Source: Dendrophyllia cribrosa
Taxonomy: Eukaryota; Cnidaria; Anthozoa; Scleractinia; Dendrophylliidae
NCBI GenBank assembly: GCA_024195265.1
Contig: JAJLRJ010000008.1
Span: 21,462,458-21,526,457 of the forward strand
Length of the DNA: 64,000 nt
Direction: 5' to 3'
The notes beneath the pieces were generated by a model that worked only from the letters and a program-made list of their open reading frames with translations, did not search any database and had not been told where the DNA came from. Position numbers and translations under genes: made by a program. Below, one piece after another: positions 1 to 11,725 of the stretch (positions are counted from its first letter, which is position 1; each line of letters begins with the position of its first letter).

Positions 1-59
1 AATAAATAAATCGGCCGCCATTATGAAAGTGGTCTATACTGTAGAGTTCTGAAAAGTAG

Positions 60-243
60 AGCACCCACAGGCTTCCCAAGCTCAAAATTCGTCTTTTTGA
101 TGTGTTTTTGAGAGCCCTTCGGGTGGCCGACTCTACATACATGGTGTATGCGACAGCTTGTGTATATAGAGAAATGTATGGAAAGGGCTCTCAAAAACAC
201 ATAAAAAAGACGAATTTTGAGCTTGCGAAGCCTGTGGAGCACC
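60..243. mobile_element. Inverted-repeat element (MITE-like)
   Basis: Arms at 60-116 and 185-243 pair over most of their length (CACAGGCTTCCCAAGCTCAA against TTGAGCTTGCGAAGCCTGTG). No coding content. Confidence 0.65.
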
Positions 244-630
244 CCTGTTACTTTCGGAATTAGCTGGCCTAAGGAGCCACAACTAAATTTCAGGTAGCCA
301 CTACTTTCTGGCAGCTAAAATATGCAAGTACTGTAATTGAAGAAAAAAATGACAGAAAACACATCTGTGGAATTCTTGTACAGTAAAACACTAAGCTGTT
401 CTATCTGCTTGGCACTTGAGGGAACACAGTTTCTCTTTCAATTATTTCTTCACAAAGACATCGTACATACATGTACAGTCAGGGAATATCTACTCCTCTA
501 ATCACTATGGTATATTCGATTGAACCATTATTTTCGGTGGGGGGAAGGGGTGTTCCTTTTGGGTGGGCCATTACTTTCAGGAATTACTAGAAGGTATGAA
601 TTGACATTACTTTCGGGTAGCCGTTACTTT

Positions 631-887
<257 letters not shown>

Positions 888-1064
888 ACTTTTGGAACTC
901 TACGGTACAATCTTATTCTCATAAGTGTATGAAAAGCACCGCGAGATGGTGGCAATTTGTGCATACCGAAACTGCCCTTTGGTCAAACCGTTTCACAAAA
1001 GCAATGGGAACATAAAAAGTTAAGTATTAATAGTAACAAAACATATTGTGTCCAGTTGCAATAC

Positions 1065-1203
1065 CTGATACTCCAACCTCAGCCACTAGAAGATCTGGCT
1101 GCGAAGATGATTTCTCAGCAAATGTCTTAAACTCATCCTCCTTTTCTCCATATGCATACTGTTTGTCAAACTTTACAAGAACTGCTTTATGCTTACCAAT
1201 GAC
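1065..1203 (-). CDS. ERP29: ERp29-like coding exon 2 (thioredoxin-like domain)
   Basis: Acceptor ...GAGGCAG precedes [13 protein letters not shown]; the exon ends in phase 1 after ...EVGVS with donor GTATTG. It contains the conserved [16 protein letters not shown] stretch of the family. The next exon, expected to begin in phase 1, is outside the window. Confidence 0.87.
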
Positions 1204-3340
1204 CTGCCTCAGAGAGGAAAGTTACCCGAAAGAAAAAATCAGTTAATTCAGTGATTATTCTCTAACTCATTAACCCTTTAAGCCCTTATATCAAAATTTA
1301 AATTCTCATTTCTAATCCTATACATTTCCTATAGAAGTAGTGGGAGAAATTGTTTGGATATCAAGAGAATTCATCTTGTGATCATGTCCTTACTTCTCAT
1401 GACCTTTTTGATTGATAAGGCATTGATATTACAAGGAGAAGATTGATGCTGATCACTCTTAGGACTTAAAGGGTTAATAATTCATCAAGTTTGCACAAAA
1501 TCATAAGCATGACAGTGGTATGGAAACCTGGTCTCAATAAGCAGGGTGCGACAAAAGCGCTGTTCGATAGCCCGGGGCTAGTGTAATGACCTGTCGGGCT
1601 AGTGTATTTTTATTGCAGTTTGCCCGATGGGCAAGCAACATTTGTTGCCTTTTTCTCATCATTAAGTTGAGAAAAAAGTGTGTGGCAGACAGTACCCGGG
1701 TGAAAGTGAATGTTACGAACATTTTATTAAATTTGTAAGTAATATCAAAGGTGAACAATAGAAATTGAATGATTATCAACTTCATGATTGTTTGTTATTC
1801 GGAAGTTACCGTAAATATACTTGGAAAGCAACAACAATACTTTAAAAAGTCGCCTCCTGGTGACCAGTTCTAAAGTTGTGGTCACCAATACTCAATTTTT
1901 AGTCACACTGGTGACCAGTTGGTCGCAATTGCATACCCTGAATAAATTGTTTACTTTTGGGCTAGCTTCTCAGAGCTTCCGGCTATTTAGCTAAAGTAAC
2001 AGCTTGTCTGAAGGGCAAGCTGATTTTTCACTTTCATCTCACCCTGAATAAGCATAGATTTTGGCAATATGATTCCTTTGTTTTCTCTGTATTTAATGAT
2101 CATTTTGAGATAGACTGATAGCTGTCCCTTCTCAGTCAATCAAGCGGGCGAGCTAATTGCGAAAACAAGCTCGGTGAGACTGGAGCGAGCGAATGAGCCA
2201 AGGGAAACTGGGGGAGAGGCACCTCTTCCCCAGCACCCCCTCGGTTCCAATACTTTCACTTGCTTGCCGCTCGGTTGATTGCCAATCACTCAGCCATCCA
2301 GAGAGAGACTGCTAGCAGTCTTAGTTTGAGAAGCTATATCAAACACTCGAAAGAGTGTTTCATCAAGTTTCCAAAGACCTTGAAATCAGTTTAAAAAAAA
2401 CTAAGCTGCTCCTCATTTTTTAAACCCAAAGCTCGGGTTTTTAAACATTTTAGTCAAAGAACATTCTTATATTTACATGTATCCACTTCTTGGTGTTTGG
2501 ATATCCTGATGAAACATCTCTTCCTTGTGTTTCATATACATTTACATCAATTTTTTTACATCAAAAGTGACTACTGTTAGTACATCATGAGACGAATGAT
2601 AAAGAAAGTCATCATTTCAAATCACCATGATGAATAAACATATTTTTAATGACCTTTAATTTTGATTGTTCTATAAAATTTGTTATTTTGTAATGTTTGT
2701 GCATAAGCTATTCAGTCTTGACTTCAAGATGCAGCTTTTAACAAATGCATATGGTTTACCTATCTACATATAACCAGACCCTAATTTATTTATTATAGTA
2801 TTTGAGGTGCTATTTCTTACAGTCCTTTTCTTCTCCCAAGCCACAGGTTAAGACAAGCTTAAGCTATGCGACGATCTATTAAATTACAAGGCATAATAAT
2901 TATTAATGCATTGCTCATCTGCCCAATGGCAAGCGAGCACGTTGTTTTGTAAAGAGCCTATGTTAAGAACACCTGATCATTGCACGTGTTTATAAACTAT
3001 TTTCCTAAAATATTATTTTCTTCACTCAAATGTACTGAGTCCATCTGAGTTTTCCATTAAAATGGATCTCAGGTTCTTAGTTCTAAGCTCATATTTCCCC
3101 GATTTTTTCACATCAGTAAGCTTATTGAAAGCACGAACGATCCTATATAAGTCTTAAAAGAAAGGCTCTGCTAGCAGGGTGTGTAAGCTTATATAAAAGT
3201 CATGAAAGTTCTAACCATTTTAAAAATACCTTGTCAAAAGTTAGAGTATCCAGAGGAACAGCTCCTCTAGCAGTTCCTTCTACTTCCAGGAAAGTAATTG
3301 CCGTAAACATAAACACGGAAATGAAAAAAGTTGAAGCCAT
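1065..3340 (-). CDS. ERP29: ERp29-like ER chaperone, first two coding exons (partial gene)
   Basis: Read on the minus strand from ATG at 3340. Coding exon 1 is 3230-3340 (37 codons) and coding exon 2 is 1065-1203 (46 codons plus one base). Exon 1 encodes a hydrophobic signal peptide ([20 protein letters not shown]) followed by [12 protein letters not shown], the start of the thioredoxin-like domain of ERp29/Windbeutel. Exon 2 continues [20 protein letters not shown] and ends in [10 protein letters not shown], matching the ERp29 N-terminal domain, which lacks a CXXC redox motif. Both donors are GT and the acceptor is CAG. ERp29 is a soluble ER-lumen protein that assists folding and secretion of client proteins. 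The rest of the thioredoxin-like domain, the helical C-terminal domain and the retention signal must lie left of base 1, because I found no further exon in 1-1060. The gene faces away from the SR-protein gene. Identification is confident; the 5' end of the mRNA is not known. Confidence 0.88.
1270..1477. mobile_element. TTAACCCTTT-ended MITE
   Basis: Ends TTAACCCTTTAAG and CTTAAAGGGTTAA. The same family ends bound 29962-30263, and partial copies appear near 6640 and 13625. Confidence 0.65.
1543..2046. mobile_element. Non-autonomous hAT-like element
   Basis: Ends CAGGGTGCGAC and CACCCTG; AATAAGCA recurs beside both ends. Interior carries GCCCGAC/GGGCAAGC motifs also seen at 4700-4950 and 5740-5850. 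Boundaries are uncertain. Confidence 0.4.
3230..3340 (-). CDS. ERP29: ERp29-like coding exon 1 (signal peptide)
   Basis: 37 codons ending in phase 0 at ...TFDK, then donor GTATTT. The start is fixed by the signal peptide. The plus-strand frame over the same bases is a shadow. Confidence 0.87.
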
Positions 3341-3540
3341 TTTTGGCGACCTGATCCTGCCTGTCCGGCCGTGCAACTTATATTACTCTTCACTCCCTCT
3401 TCACTTTGGAAATTTTCCAATTTAGGTTTTTTGGCCAGCGGAAACTAAATCAGGGCTATTTCCTTGCAGTGATTTGTGGGATTTTTATCTTCCCATGAGT
3501 CTCTTTGTGCGTCACTTGCTGCAGCTGTTTGCACGCTGTT
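3341..3540. promoter_or_regulatory. Putative bidirectional promoter, ERp29-like / SR-protein genes
   Basis: About 200-290 bp separate the ERp29-like ATG (minus) from the presumed first non-coding exon of the SR-protein gene (plus). Compact divergent spacing of this kind is common for housekeeping gene pairs. I see no clear TATA box. The start sites themselves cannot be seen from sequence. Confidence 0.4.
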
Positions 3541-3628
3541 GAAAAGTTTGTGTTTAAGTGACGTTTTTCTTTGGCGAAAAAACCGTTTTGAGGCATCATT
3601 TGGAAGGATTCTTTCCTTGGAGTTAAGG
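3540..3628 (+). other. Probable 5' non-coding exon of the SR-protein gene
   Basis: A good donor (GTTAAG|GTAAAA) at 3628/3629 lies upstream of the coding exon whose ATG abuts an acceptor, so a non-coding first exon ending here is likely. The start (about 3540) is a guess. The resulting first intron (3629-6112) is about 2.5 kb and holds transposon DNA. Confidence 0.4.
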
Positions 3629-5016
3629 TAAAAGAGCTTTAGAAGCTAGGTAGAGAGAGGATTTTGCTGCATTTCAAAGGTTAAAAGCATTAAAGGCTTC
3701 ATACTGGACGAAAGCTACTCCATGCGGGATCGCTCAGCTCAGAACAACGGTCAAATAGGCTTGAGTTTCAGAATATTGTAAGATTAAGGTTATTGTTTAT
3801 CGCATTCAGCGAAAAACTGTTTCCTTTTAGTTTTCATGGTTAAATGCTGGTGTGTGATTTGTGTTAATTGTTAAACCTGTTGTTCATCTGTTCGAATTTC
3901 CATCTGTCCAGTTGTCATTGAATAACCGCGCACATGACAGCGTCGTTTGTACGCGTGCATGTGATGTAAGTCTCATCAGTTAGTAACGTGTGCTAACTTG
4001 CAAATTACTGCTCAGATTAATTTTGTAATTTCATTGTAGGTTCTCCAAATATGTTTAAGAATATATAATGTCGAATTGGAATGCCTTAATTAATAATTGA
4101 TAGTTTAAGTTTAAGGTAGACATATGATAAAAGAAAAACACATTGCTTGGACCAAGCTTTTCCTACAGGATAGTGAATATTCGTGTTAGCAGATTTTTGA
4201 AGCTCATGGGACTCTTCAGACCCCTTGTTATGTCTAAATGAAATCCAAAATATCAACCAATCAATTAGAGCATGCTCTGAAGCTAGCCACGTTCTGTTCA
4301 AGGGAAGTGGTTTGTGTTGTGGATTGTGTTGCCAAGCTTGAACAAGCCTGATATAACAATCTTTTTCATTATGGTATTTTGTTTTGGTTCTATTTTTTGT
4401 ATTCCTAAGAAAATAGGTAAATCTAGGGTTCTGCGTGTAGGTGAATGCATTGTCTCTGTGATTTGTCTTAATAATTATATTTGCCTGCTAACATGATACA
4501 GATAATAATTACTTAAGAAGGGTGATAGTTCAAGGGAGGCCATTGTTTCAAACACTGCTTGTAGAAGTTGTGCCCTAAATATCTCTTTTATTATTTCATC
4601 AAATCATCAAAAAATAACCATTAAAGTGTTCTACAGTAAATTGATATTCTTTAATATTAATGTTCAGTAGCAATAATAATTTATAGGGCTCGAAAAATAT
4701 AATTTAAACTTGACCCTTTGGGCAAGTAAATTTGTCTTTTACCATGGGTTGAAATGTGTAACGTGCATTCACACGGTCTTAAGCTGGTGCAGGAGATTGG
4801 AAGCAAGTTGTTCTAGCGAATTGATTCCAAATATGGTTGTAACAACTTCTTAGCAAATTAAATAATTGGAAGCTTGTTTTGAAGCATACAAGAGACAGTT
4901 GCACGTTTCAACCCACTTATGGGTTTCTGGTTTTACTTGCCCAGACAAATTTTTTAAAATTATTATTTTCCTTAGCTTAAATACTTCAAAATCAGCCAGT
5001 CCGTTTCCACTGACAT

Positions 5017-5050
5017 ATCCACTGAAGGACTAACCCTGAAACGTCTGGAT
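5017..5050 (+). ncRNA. Degenerate hammerhead-ribozyme-like motif
   Basis: ATCCA-CTGA-AGG...CCT-GAA-ACGT-C-TGGAT: stem I of five pairs, a short stem II, GAAA and a GTC cleavage triplet with palindromic ACGT as stem III, but the CUGANGA core is incomplete. Read as a dead copy. Confidence 0.3.
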
Positions 5051-5114
5051 TTTCTAATTTTTGGCACTTTTTAAAATTAACATTTTTCATTAGTCATTGT
5101 ATCACAAGTGCCAC

Positions 5115-5712
5115 GTAGCTTTACAGTGCGACCACACGAACCGAGGCCACCCAGACAAATTTTGAAATTAGCCAATCACAAGTCAAGATCTAGACAATAA
5201 AATAGTGCATAATTATACTTGACCAGTTGTTTGGTGCAGCCGAGCGCAAAATTTAAATTCTGAACTGCGCGCTGTGTCGAGAATCTTCGATGACCAAAGG
5301 CTAAAAATGAATTGCCGCGTTTGGATAAATCAATCCGGAAGGTATTTTGTTAACAGCGCCGAAACTCACAAATTCTATGCGAGGAAGTTTGCCTGGTTTG
5401 CCTGAAATGAGCGGCCGTCACGTTTACTTTGGATTGTTCAAAATTCCTTTACTGCTGGCTTTGATTCTGGCCAACCCAGACATTGTCATAACAATTTCCA
5501 GCTTGATTTATATAAAAGTGACAATTCTTCATTGTTATCATTTGGGTAATGAAGAATTTATGGATATCAAAGGTTCGCAACACACCACAGTTCAGAATTT
5601 GAACTGGTCAAGTATAATTTTGCGCTATTTCATTGTCTAGATCTTGACTTGTGATTGGCTAATTTCAATTTGTCTGGGTGGCCTCGGTTCGTGTGGTCGC
5701 ACTGTAAAACTT
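5115..5712. mobile_element. MITE with about 100 bp inverted ends
   Basis: Ends TTACAGTGCGACCACACGAA and TTCGTGTGGTCGCACTGTAA pair through to the AAGTCAAGATCTAGACAAT region on both sides; TA flanks suit a Tc1/mariner-type target. It lies in the first SR-protein intron. Confidence 0.7.
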
Positions 5713-5879
5713 TTTTGTTCAACTGTGATGTCCGTATTCTTGCCTGTCGGGCAAGTTAGTGGGGAAAGTTACAATGTACTTGCCCGACACAAAAATCTAC
5801 TTGTCCCAGACAATGGGGCAGGACTTTTTTTAGCCCTGATTTATTGCCCCTTTCGCCCCCGGATTTTTTTAAGGAAATG

Positions 5880-6112
5880 TGGTATTCTTCCTAATAAAGT
5901 TCTGAGATGAGTAATTTATTTATTTTTTTATTTACTCAACTTTAATTATACAGATCTTAACATACTATACAAATTAAAGACAAATTAACAATTAAAATAA
6001 ATGTAAAAATACAAGATCTGAATAATTAGGTCAGTTTATACAGAATACAAAGATTCCTTATAAAAATAAACTGCCTCAATGTAGCTAAAATAATTTATTT
6101 GTTATGTTTCAG
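5880..6112. other. AT-rich pre-acceptor intron sequence
   Basis: AT-rich stretch that may be a LINE 3' end, running into the acceptor of the SR-protein coding exon. Confidence 0.3.
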
Positions 6113-6492
6113 ATGTCAGCAAGAACATACCACAAAGTCTATGTTGGTAACCTTGGTAACAATGGTTCTAAACAAGAGCTGGAAAGGGAGTTTGAGAGAT
6201 TCGGAAGGCTTCATGATGTTTGGGTGGCCCGTAATCCCCCAGGCTTTGCCTTTGTGGAATTTGAGGATCAGCTTGATGCAGAAGATGCTATAAAGTCACT
6301 AGATGGGGCTCGTATTTGTGGAGAAAAAGTTCGTGTGGAAATGGCTCGAAACCGTGGCTCTAAAGGAGGAGGTGGTGGTGGTGGTGGAGGAGGTTTTCGC
6401 TCCGGTCGCTCTGATTACCGCGATGATCGTGGTGGTGGGCGGCGTTTTGATGACCGTGATCGTTATGATGACAGATCAAGATCACCGTACAG
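6113..6492 (+). CDS. SRSF3: SR-protein coding exon 1 (RRM, Gly-rich linker)
   Basis: 126 codons plus two bases (phase 2), donor CAG|GTTTGT. It carries the whole RRM and an uninterrupted run of ten glycines at about residues 85-94, encoded mostly by GGT/GGA repeats. Confidence 0.9.
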
Positions 6493-9400
6493 GTTTGTTT
6501 GTTATTCTGTGTGAATCTAATATAGGCACATTACTCTAAAATAATAATTCATTATTTTAATATTGATTTATGGAGTCCCTGTTTAGCCTTGGCTCATGAT
6601 TTGATACTTGTTTCTTTTTTTAATTGAACCTGGTCACTCTTGAGGGTAAATGGGTTAAGGCAGTAATAAGTATTGTAACATACATTGTTCTTTTATCAAT
6701 TCTGTTGACTAAATGACTAGTTCATCTTGTCTATTTACATTGTATTCTGGTGCATTTAGAAATGTTATCATATGTTTTTATTGTTAAAAACAATAAATTA
6801 AAAAAGGATTTTATAAAAGACTATTTTGCAAGTTATGTTTTAATTGAAGAATGTATCTTTTCAAAATTATTCTGTTTTTGGAAAATGTACTGTAGTCTTG
6901 ATTTTAGCTACCAGACATTGCAAGAATTTTCCTATGGTTACAGCCATTACTTTGCCTTGTAGCAAATCCAGCAACTGTGACACAAGAGTGATCTCTGGTA
7001 AATTTCTTCTGTTTGTTGAGAAACAGTAGGAATCACTTATGCCTTGAGTTTCAAGGCAGTTTAATGGCTGTCACTTGGATAAAATGCGTAGATAGTGTAT
7101 TTAGGTTAGCATTTTGTGTTAATTATTTTTCTGATGTCACTGTCATATCTGGGTTATTCTCTAGGTTCATCTAAGCATCGCCCCCATTAAAGAGCTCAGC
7201 CAACTTGACCACTTTCGCATGGTTCTAAGCCCCACGATGTGCTGAAACCCAAAGATCTTCCCCTTCAACTTCGTTCAAATGGGCTTCTCCTAGGCAGAAC
7301 CCTGCTCCCATCAACCACCGTCCTCCCACCAACTTCCTTTCACTTCAACCTCCCTTCATTGCCCTGAGAGTAAACTCATCAATGTCTTCCCTTCATGCAT
7401 CCTTCCTTCCCACCCACGGCTTAACCCTCCGAAGTTGTGCGTCGACTTAATTTAAATCATACGACAACACCGACACCTATTTGCAGCAATCAACTTCTTT
7501 TTTTGGTGTCTACTACTGCGATGTCGAGTATCATTCCTATCTGTATTTGGAGTGATCCTTCAAAAGTGCGCTTTTCAAAAATCTACATGTAAATCGTTGT
7601 CGACAGCCTTCATGTTTCAAGGTATACATCTACGAACCTCTTTTCAGCATCTACCCATCTACCTAGCATTCAGATACAGAGTAGTCTTTTTAAACATGGC
7701 AGCATCCACATCAAAAGTTAACAACAAAATCACCTACGTCAGCTTTCAAGGAATCAGCTGTGCTGTTGCAAACTTAAATGCTTAGAATGTGTTTAAGTTG
7801 TGGAAAGAGATGTAAAAAGCCCACCAAACAAAGAGGTGATCCTACAATGACAAGCTTCTCTGCTGTCAAATTCCAGCCAACCTCCACATCATGCCAGGTC
7901 CCACAGCATGCATGTACAGAGCTCCTACTCTGTCATTGTCCTGGGTTACACTCACTTGTAAAACCAACAGTCTACAGCTTCTTCTGAGTACATCATCTGC
8001 TTTGCTGTGGTCAGTCAAGGCATTAAGTGCAACAAATATTAGCTCCGTACTGTTATGGCTATTGATCTTCTGGCAGCCTACGCACCATCAAAATGTCTTC
8101 ATCCTACTGTCACTTGCACAGCGACATGCATTGACAATTTAGAGCAGTATGTTACCAAATTGCTTAGAATGGTTTGAGAAAGACTGTGCAACTAGAGCTG
8201 CAATTAGGAAGGATATAAGTGTGGAATTGGAGGGTTTGGAAGGGTAATGTTCTGCCTCATCCTCATTTACAAATCTTAATTTCTTTGGGAACAAGGTGAT
8301 GGGGTAATTTCCAATGTATTATTTCCAATTGTATACTTTTAGTTTAACATTACTTCTTTAATGTCTTGTTTCAAGGTTGACATTTAAAGTGCAACTAACC
8401 CCCAATAATGTTTTTCGCCAAACGAAATCTCCTAATTGTCCTGATTACCTGTGCCAAAATATGTTAACGTAGTATTTTTCCTTGATTTTTTATAGTTTTT
8501 TAAAGTTTCAAATTATGGCGGTTCTTTCGGCCAGTACCGAGTAATGTGAAGAATGGGTCCGAGTTTTGCTTTGACATCTTGTGACGTCATCGAAGGAGAT
8601 TGATTTTATGCAAAGAGCAAAGGAACAGTGGGCAAACACAAAAAAGGGCATTGGAGTGCACAAAATCCCTTTTTTGGCTTTTGAGTACCATTTGCATTAA
8701 AATGCCTTCTCCTTTGTCGCTTTGCGGTGATATGCTTATGAGAACGTGGCAAAATAGTCTTCTTCTCCTAACTTCAAACAGCTGTAGAAATGCGGGGATT
8801 TTATCAATTACGATAATTTTTTCGTACAAGTAATCAGGACAAACAGGAGATTTTATTTAGCGAAAGAAAAAAATTGGGGTTCAGTTAGTTGCACTTTAAA
8901 GGAATTGGTTACAGTTATAAAGCTATAAAAACAGAATCTTATCACATACATGATTTAAGGTTCTGGTAAAAATAATAGTTAAAAAGAAATGATTAATTTT
9001 TTGTAAAACGTTCTTTCAAACTTGTGGTTTATTTATTGTCTTTATTACTTTGTAATCCTTTGAACAGGTCGCCACCACGCAGAAGAGGCAGATCCCCTGA
9101 AGGAGACAGGCAAGTAGAGCCATCTCAATAATTCATTGATTGGTTCCCTATTTTTTCAAATTTACTTTTTTGATCATTCTACCACTTGATGTTACCTTTT
9201 TTTTGCTTGTTAAGTTGTAATCAATTCGTCTGTTTTTTGTTTCTATATGTGAGGCTTTTGATTGGGACGTAGGTGGATTGAAAGTGTAACCATTGTTTCA
9301 GAGGTTGAGAACAATAGCTAAACTTGTAAATTACACTTGTAAAAGTGAATATAGAGAAACTGGAGCTATGCCTGGCACCGATAGGCCCTCTTGTTTGATC

Positions 9401-10276
9401 AGATTGACTGTTGACAATCTTTATCAACATGTTTGTTTGTATGGACTATATTTCATAACAGGTGGAGGAGGAAGGAAGGGGGGAGGAGGCAGATCCCCTG
9501 AAGGAGACAGGCAAGTAGAGCCATCCCAGTAACAACTCAGTCAATAAGAACAAACTTTTTAATAAGTCATTGCTTGGTTCACTATTTTAACAAATTTACT
9601 TTTCCCATCATTTTACCACTGAGTTAATGTTCCAATTATTGTTTTGTGTTTGTATGGAAGTGGTTTGCATGTCAGGCTTTTGACTGGGATGCAGGCAGTT
9701 TGAGCATGGTCTTCGCATCTTGTTGTACTTTCTTTCCACAAGAAAATTTATTCCAGAACGTTTTAGTCTATCTTCACCAAGATGTATAATAGGGTACCAG
9801 AGAGCCATTGGGGAACCTAGCAAAAAGTCAATACTGGATAGTTATCCTGCAATGACACAACCACGCCATCTTAGGGGAGTAGTAATGCAACTTATCATTG
9901 TCTGCTAGAGAAACTGTAGCTAAGCCTGGCACTAATATACCCTCCCTCAGTTTGACTGTTGACGATATGTTTTCCAACTTGTTTGTTTGTATACAAATGT
10001 AGCGCTGTCACTTTTTTTCTAAATAGGGTTAGGGTTAGGTGAGGAAGTGAAGAAAGTTGGTTTCTTGTGTTGTCAGCGTTCTGTTTTTCTATCAAAGTAG
10101 TCAGGGCTTGAACACATAATAGCCAGGGAAAATCCCCCAACCCCGGCCCTTAGTGACAGCCATGCAACTGTACATAGAACATTGCAAGTTTATTTCATAA
10201 CAGGTGGGGAGGAGGAAGAAAGGGAGGAGGAGGAGGAAGAGGAAGGAGCCGGTCTCGTAGTCCAAGGAGATTCTAA
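6113..10276 (+). CDS. SRSF3: Serine/arginine-rich splicing factor, SRSF3/SRSF7-like
   Basis: Coding exons 6113-6492, 9068-9109 and 10204-10276 join in frame to 164 residues ending ...RSRSPRRF. Residues 9-80 form one RNA-recognition motif: RNP2-type [11 protein letters not shown] and RNP1-type [12 protein letters not shown] are near-identical to SRSF3/SRSF7. A glycine-rich linker and a short RS tail ([31 protein letters not shown]) follow. No CCHC zinc knuckle is visible, so SRSF3 or insect Rbp1 is a closer match than SRSF7. SR proteins bind exonic enhancers in the nucleus and recruit the spliceosome. The ATG follows an acceptor directly (TTTCAG|ATG), so the 5'UTR lies in an upstream exon. Exon 2 seems to use a GC donor (ACAG|GCAAGT). 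A duplicated copy of exon 2 at 9462-9510 is not compatible with the frame. Symbol is by family resemblance. Confidence 0.87.
6493..8382. other. SR-protein intron, no recognised feature
   Basis: About 1.9 kb of intron. SR genes often hold a conserved premature-stop exon in such introns, but I could not pick one out. The small frames here carry no recognisable domain. Confidence 0.4.
8383..8900. mobile_element. MITE with TTTAAAGTGCA ends
   Basis: Ends TTTAAAGTGCAACTAACCCC and GGGGTTCAGTTAGTTGCACT (then TTAAA); inner arms GTCCTGATTACCTG / GTAATCAGGAC also pair. Related to the element at 19867-20998. Confidence 0.75.
9068..9109 (+). CDS. SRSF3: SR-protein coding exon 2 (RS segment)
   Basis: 42 bases, phase 2 in and out, encoding [13 protein letters not shown]. 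Acceptor GAACAG; donor ACAG|GCAAGT, the strong consensus of GC-AG introns. The alternative GT donor four bases on would replace the RS tail with an unrelated frame, so GC is preferred. Confidence 0.75.
9462..9510 (+). pseudogene. Duplicated SR-protein exon, frame-broken
   Basis: A second copy of the RSPEGDR-coding segment with the same ACAG|GCAAGT donor, preceded by a copy of the last exon's Gly-rich start. It is 49 bases long, so in the entering phase it reads into TGA at 9499-9501. It is either skipped, used as a premature-stop exon, or spliced at the internal AG before 9493, which would give an in-frame 18-base exon. Confidence 0.5.
10204..10276 (+). CDS. SRSF3: SR-protein last coding exon (RS tail)
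   Basis: In phase 2 it encodes [20 protein letters not shown] plus F, then TAA at 10274-10276. A donor (GAAAG|GTAAGT) at 10288/10289 shows a further 3'UTR exon; a likely acceptor is TTGCAG at 10536. The RS ending supports the chosen phase. Confidence 0.8.
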
Positions 10277-10289
10277 CTTTCTTGAAAGG

Positions 10290-11390
10290 TAAGTCACTGA
10301 TACTTGTGTTTTGTCCCTCTTAACCAATATATCCAGAAAAAATTTCTTTTGAATTTGAATTTAAACACAAAGAACCTTTAAATCCCAACCAAACACAGCT
10401 TTTGAAATCAATTTTTGCCTCCTATAGCGTAGGTACATGTAGCTACATGTGTATATACAGCCAGTGGATGCCCTGTGCATTCAGTTTGAATTTTATTATG
10501 TCTACCTTGTACTGATTTTACCATAATTCATTGCAGATGACTTGTTACTAGAAGAGTTCCACCACACTGTTGGCCTCACAGGCATTTTAAGACTAGTTTT
10601 TAGACAATACACGTTTTTGTTTACCATGTATAGGCAACTGTGAGTTGTTCTTTTTTTTCTATACAACAAGCCCCCTGACAATAATTTGTGTTGATCGCAA
10701 ATGGAGCTTGAATCCTAGACATGGATTTAATTAGTTGAAGGTATCTGTTATCACAGTTTTTTCAGTCAGTTTCATTTGCAAGAACACAAATTTAACCAAA
10801 GCAGGCATTGTTTTCATTGTATTCAAATACTTGTTAGACGTGTTGAATACTACATGTAGTAACTGAAACACATTTTAATTCCTGTAATTCAGTTTTTGTT
10901 ATTCCTTTGTTTTCAGAAATATTTATTTATTCTTGATGCATTGATAGTAAAATCCTTCTTACTCTAACTAAAAAAATAATTAAGTTTTTTTAACTCTTAA
11001 TATTCTACATTGTAAGTAAAGCTTCCCCTCCTGGAAGTCATATTTTGTAATAATCCCTACCTTATCTCCCCAAAATGAAAGTACAGGTAGTAGTTTCTGA
11101 ATATGGAACAGTAAATTTTGAACTGACTGGTCAAAGAAGTCCTTCAGAGGTAGACTAGAGGTAGACTACAAATTTTCCTGCCTGGACCTACATGTAACCA
11201 TTCCATTGTAATTTCCAACAATATTTTCTGGATATAGATGTATTTGACTTCATAGAAAGCACACCAAGTTATCAAACTTTTTGCTGAGTAAGGTCAAGCT
11301 TTTCCTGCATAAAAAAAAACACTTTTTAAAAATGAATGAAAATTTGAGTGTAATTTAAATTTTATAATTTAAAATATCTCTCCTTTCTCT
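10290..11390. other. 3' region of the SR-protein gene
   Basis: Intron and presumed 3'UTR exon (acceptor TTGCAG at 10536). No coding sequence recognised; polyadenylation site not determined. Confidence 0.35.
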
Positions 11391-11415
11391 ATGCCACTCC
11401 TTGACCGCCCACCCA

Positions 11416-11446
<31 letters not shown>

Positions 11447-11725
11447 CACCACCACCACCACCACCACCGCCGCCTATTGGCCCTCACCTCCACCTCCCAC
11501 GTACCATCACCCCACCCTGTCGATAACTGCCACTCCTTGCCCCCCCCCCTCCCCCCCCACCACCACCACCACTGCCTATTGGCCCTCACCTCCACCTCCC
11601 ACTTCCTCACCCCAAAGTACCATCACCCCACCCTGTCAAACGCACTCCCCTAATTTCCAATTACTACTAGTTTAAATTTTATAAATTAAAATATCCCTCC
11701 TTTCTCTATTCCCCCCCCCCCCCCC
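11390..11725. repeat. C-rich / CCA microsatellite region
   Basis: Poly-C runs (about 11419-11447, 11540-11558, 11711-11727) alternate with (CCA)n and two imperfect copies of a block containing CTATTGGCCCTCACCTCCAC. Frames on both strands are low-complexity artefacts. Confidence 0.8.

Larger units (their letters stand above)
9068..10203 (+). repeat. Tandem exon-intron duplication inside the SR-protein gene
   Basis: The block from 9085 (GGCAGATCCCCTGAAGGAGA, GC donor, flanking intron) is repeated from 9486. The pre-acceptor intron (ACTGTTGAC... TTTGTTTGTAT ... TTTCATAACAG) of 9355-9461 is repeated at 9899-10203, with later inserted sequence. Similarity is by eye. Confidence 0.7.

Noticed and set aside
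11389..11675. Pro/Thr-rich and Gly/Trp-rich frames
   Set aside because: Microsatellite artefacts of poly-C and (CCA)n.
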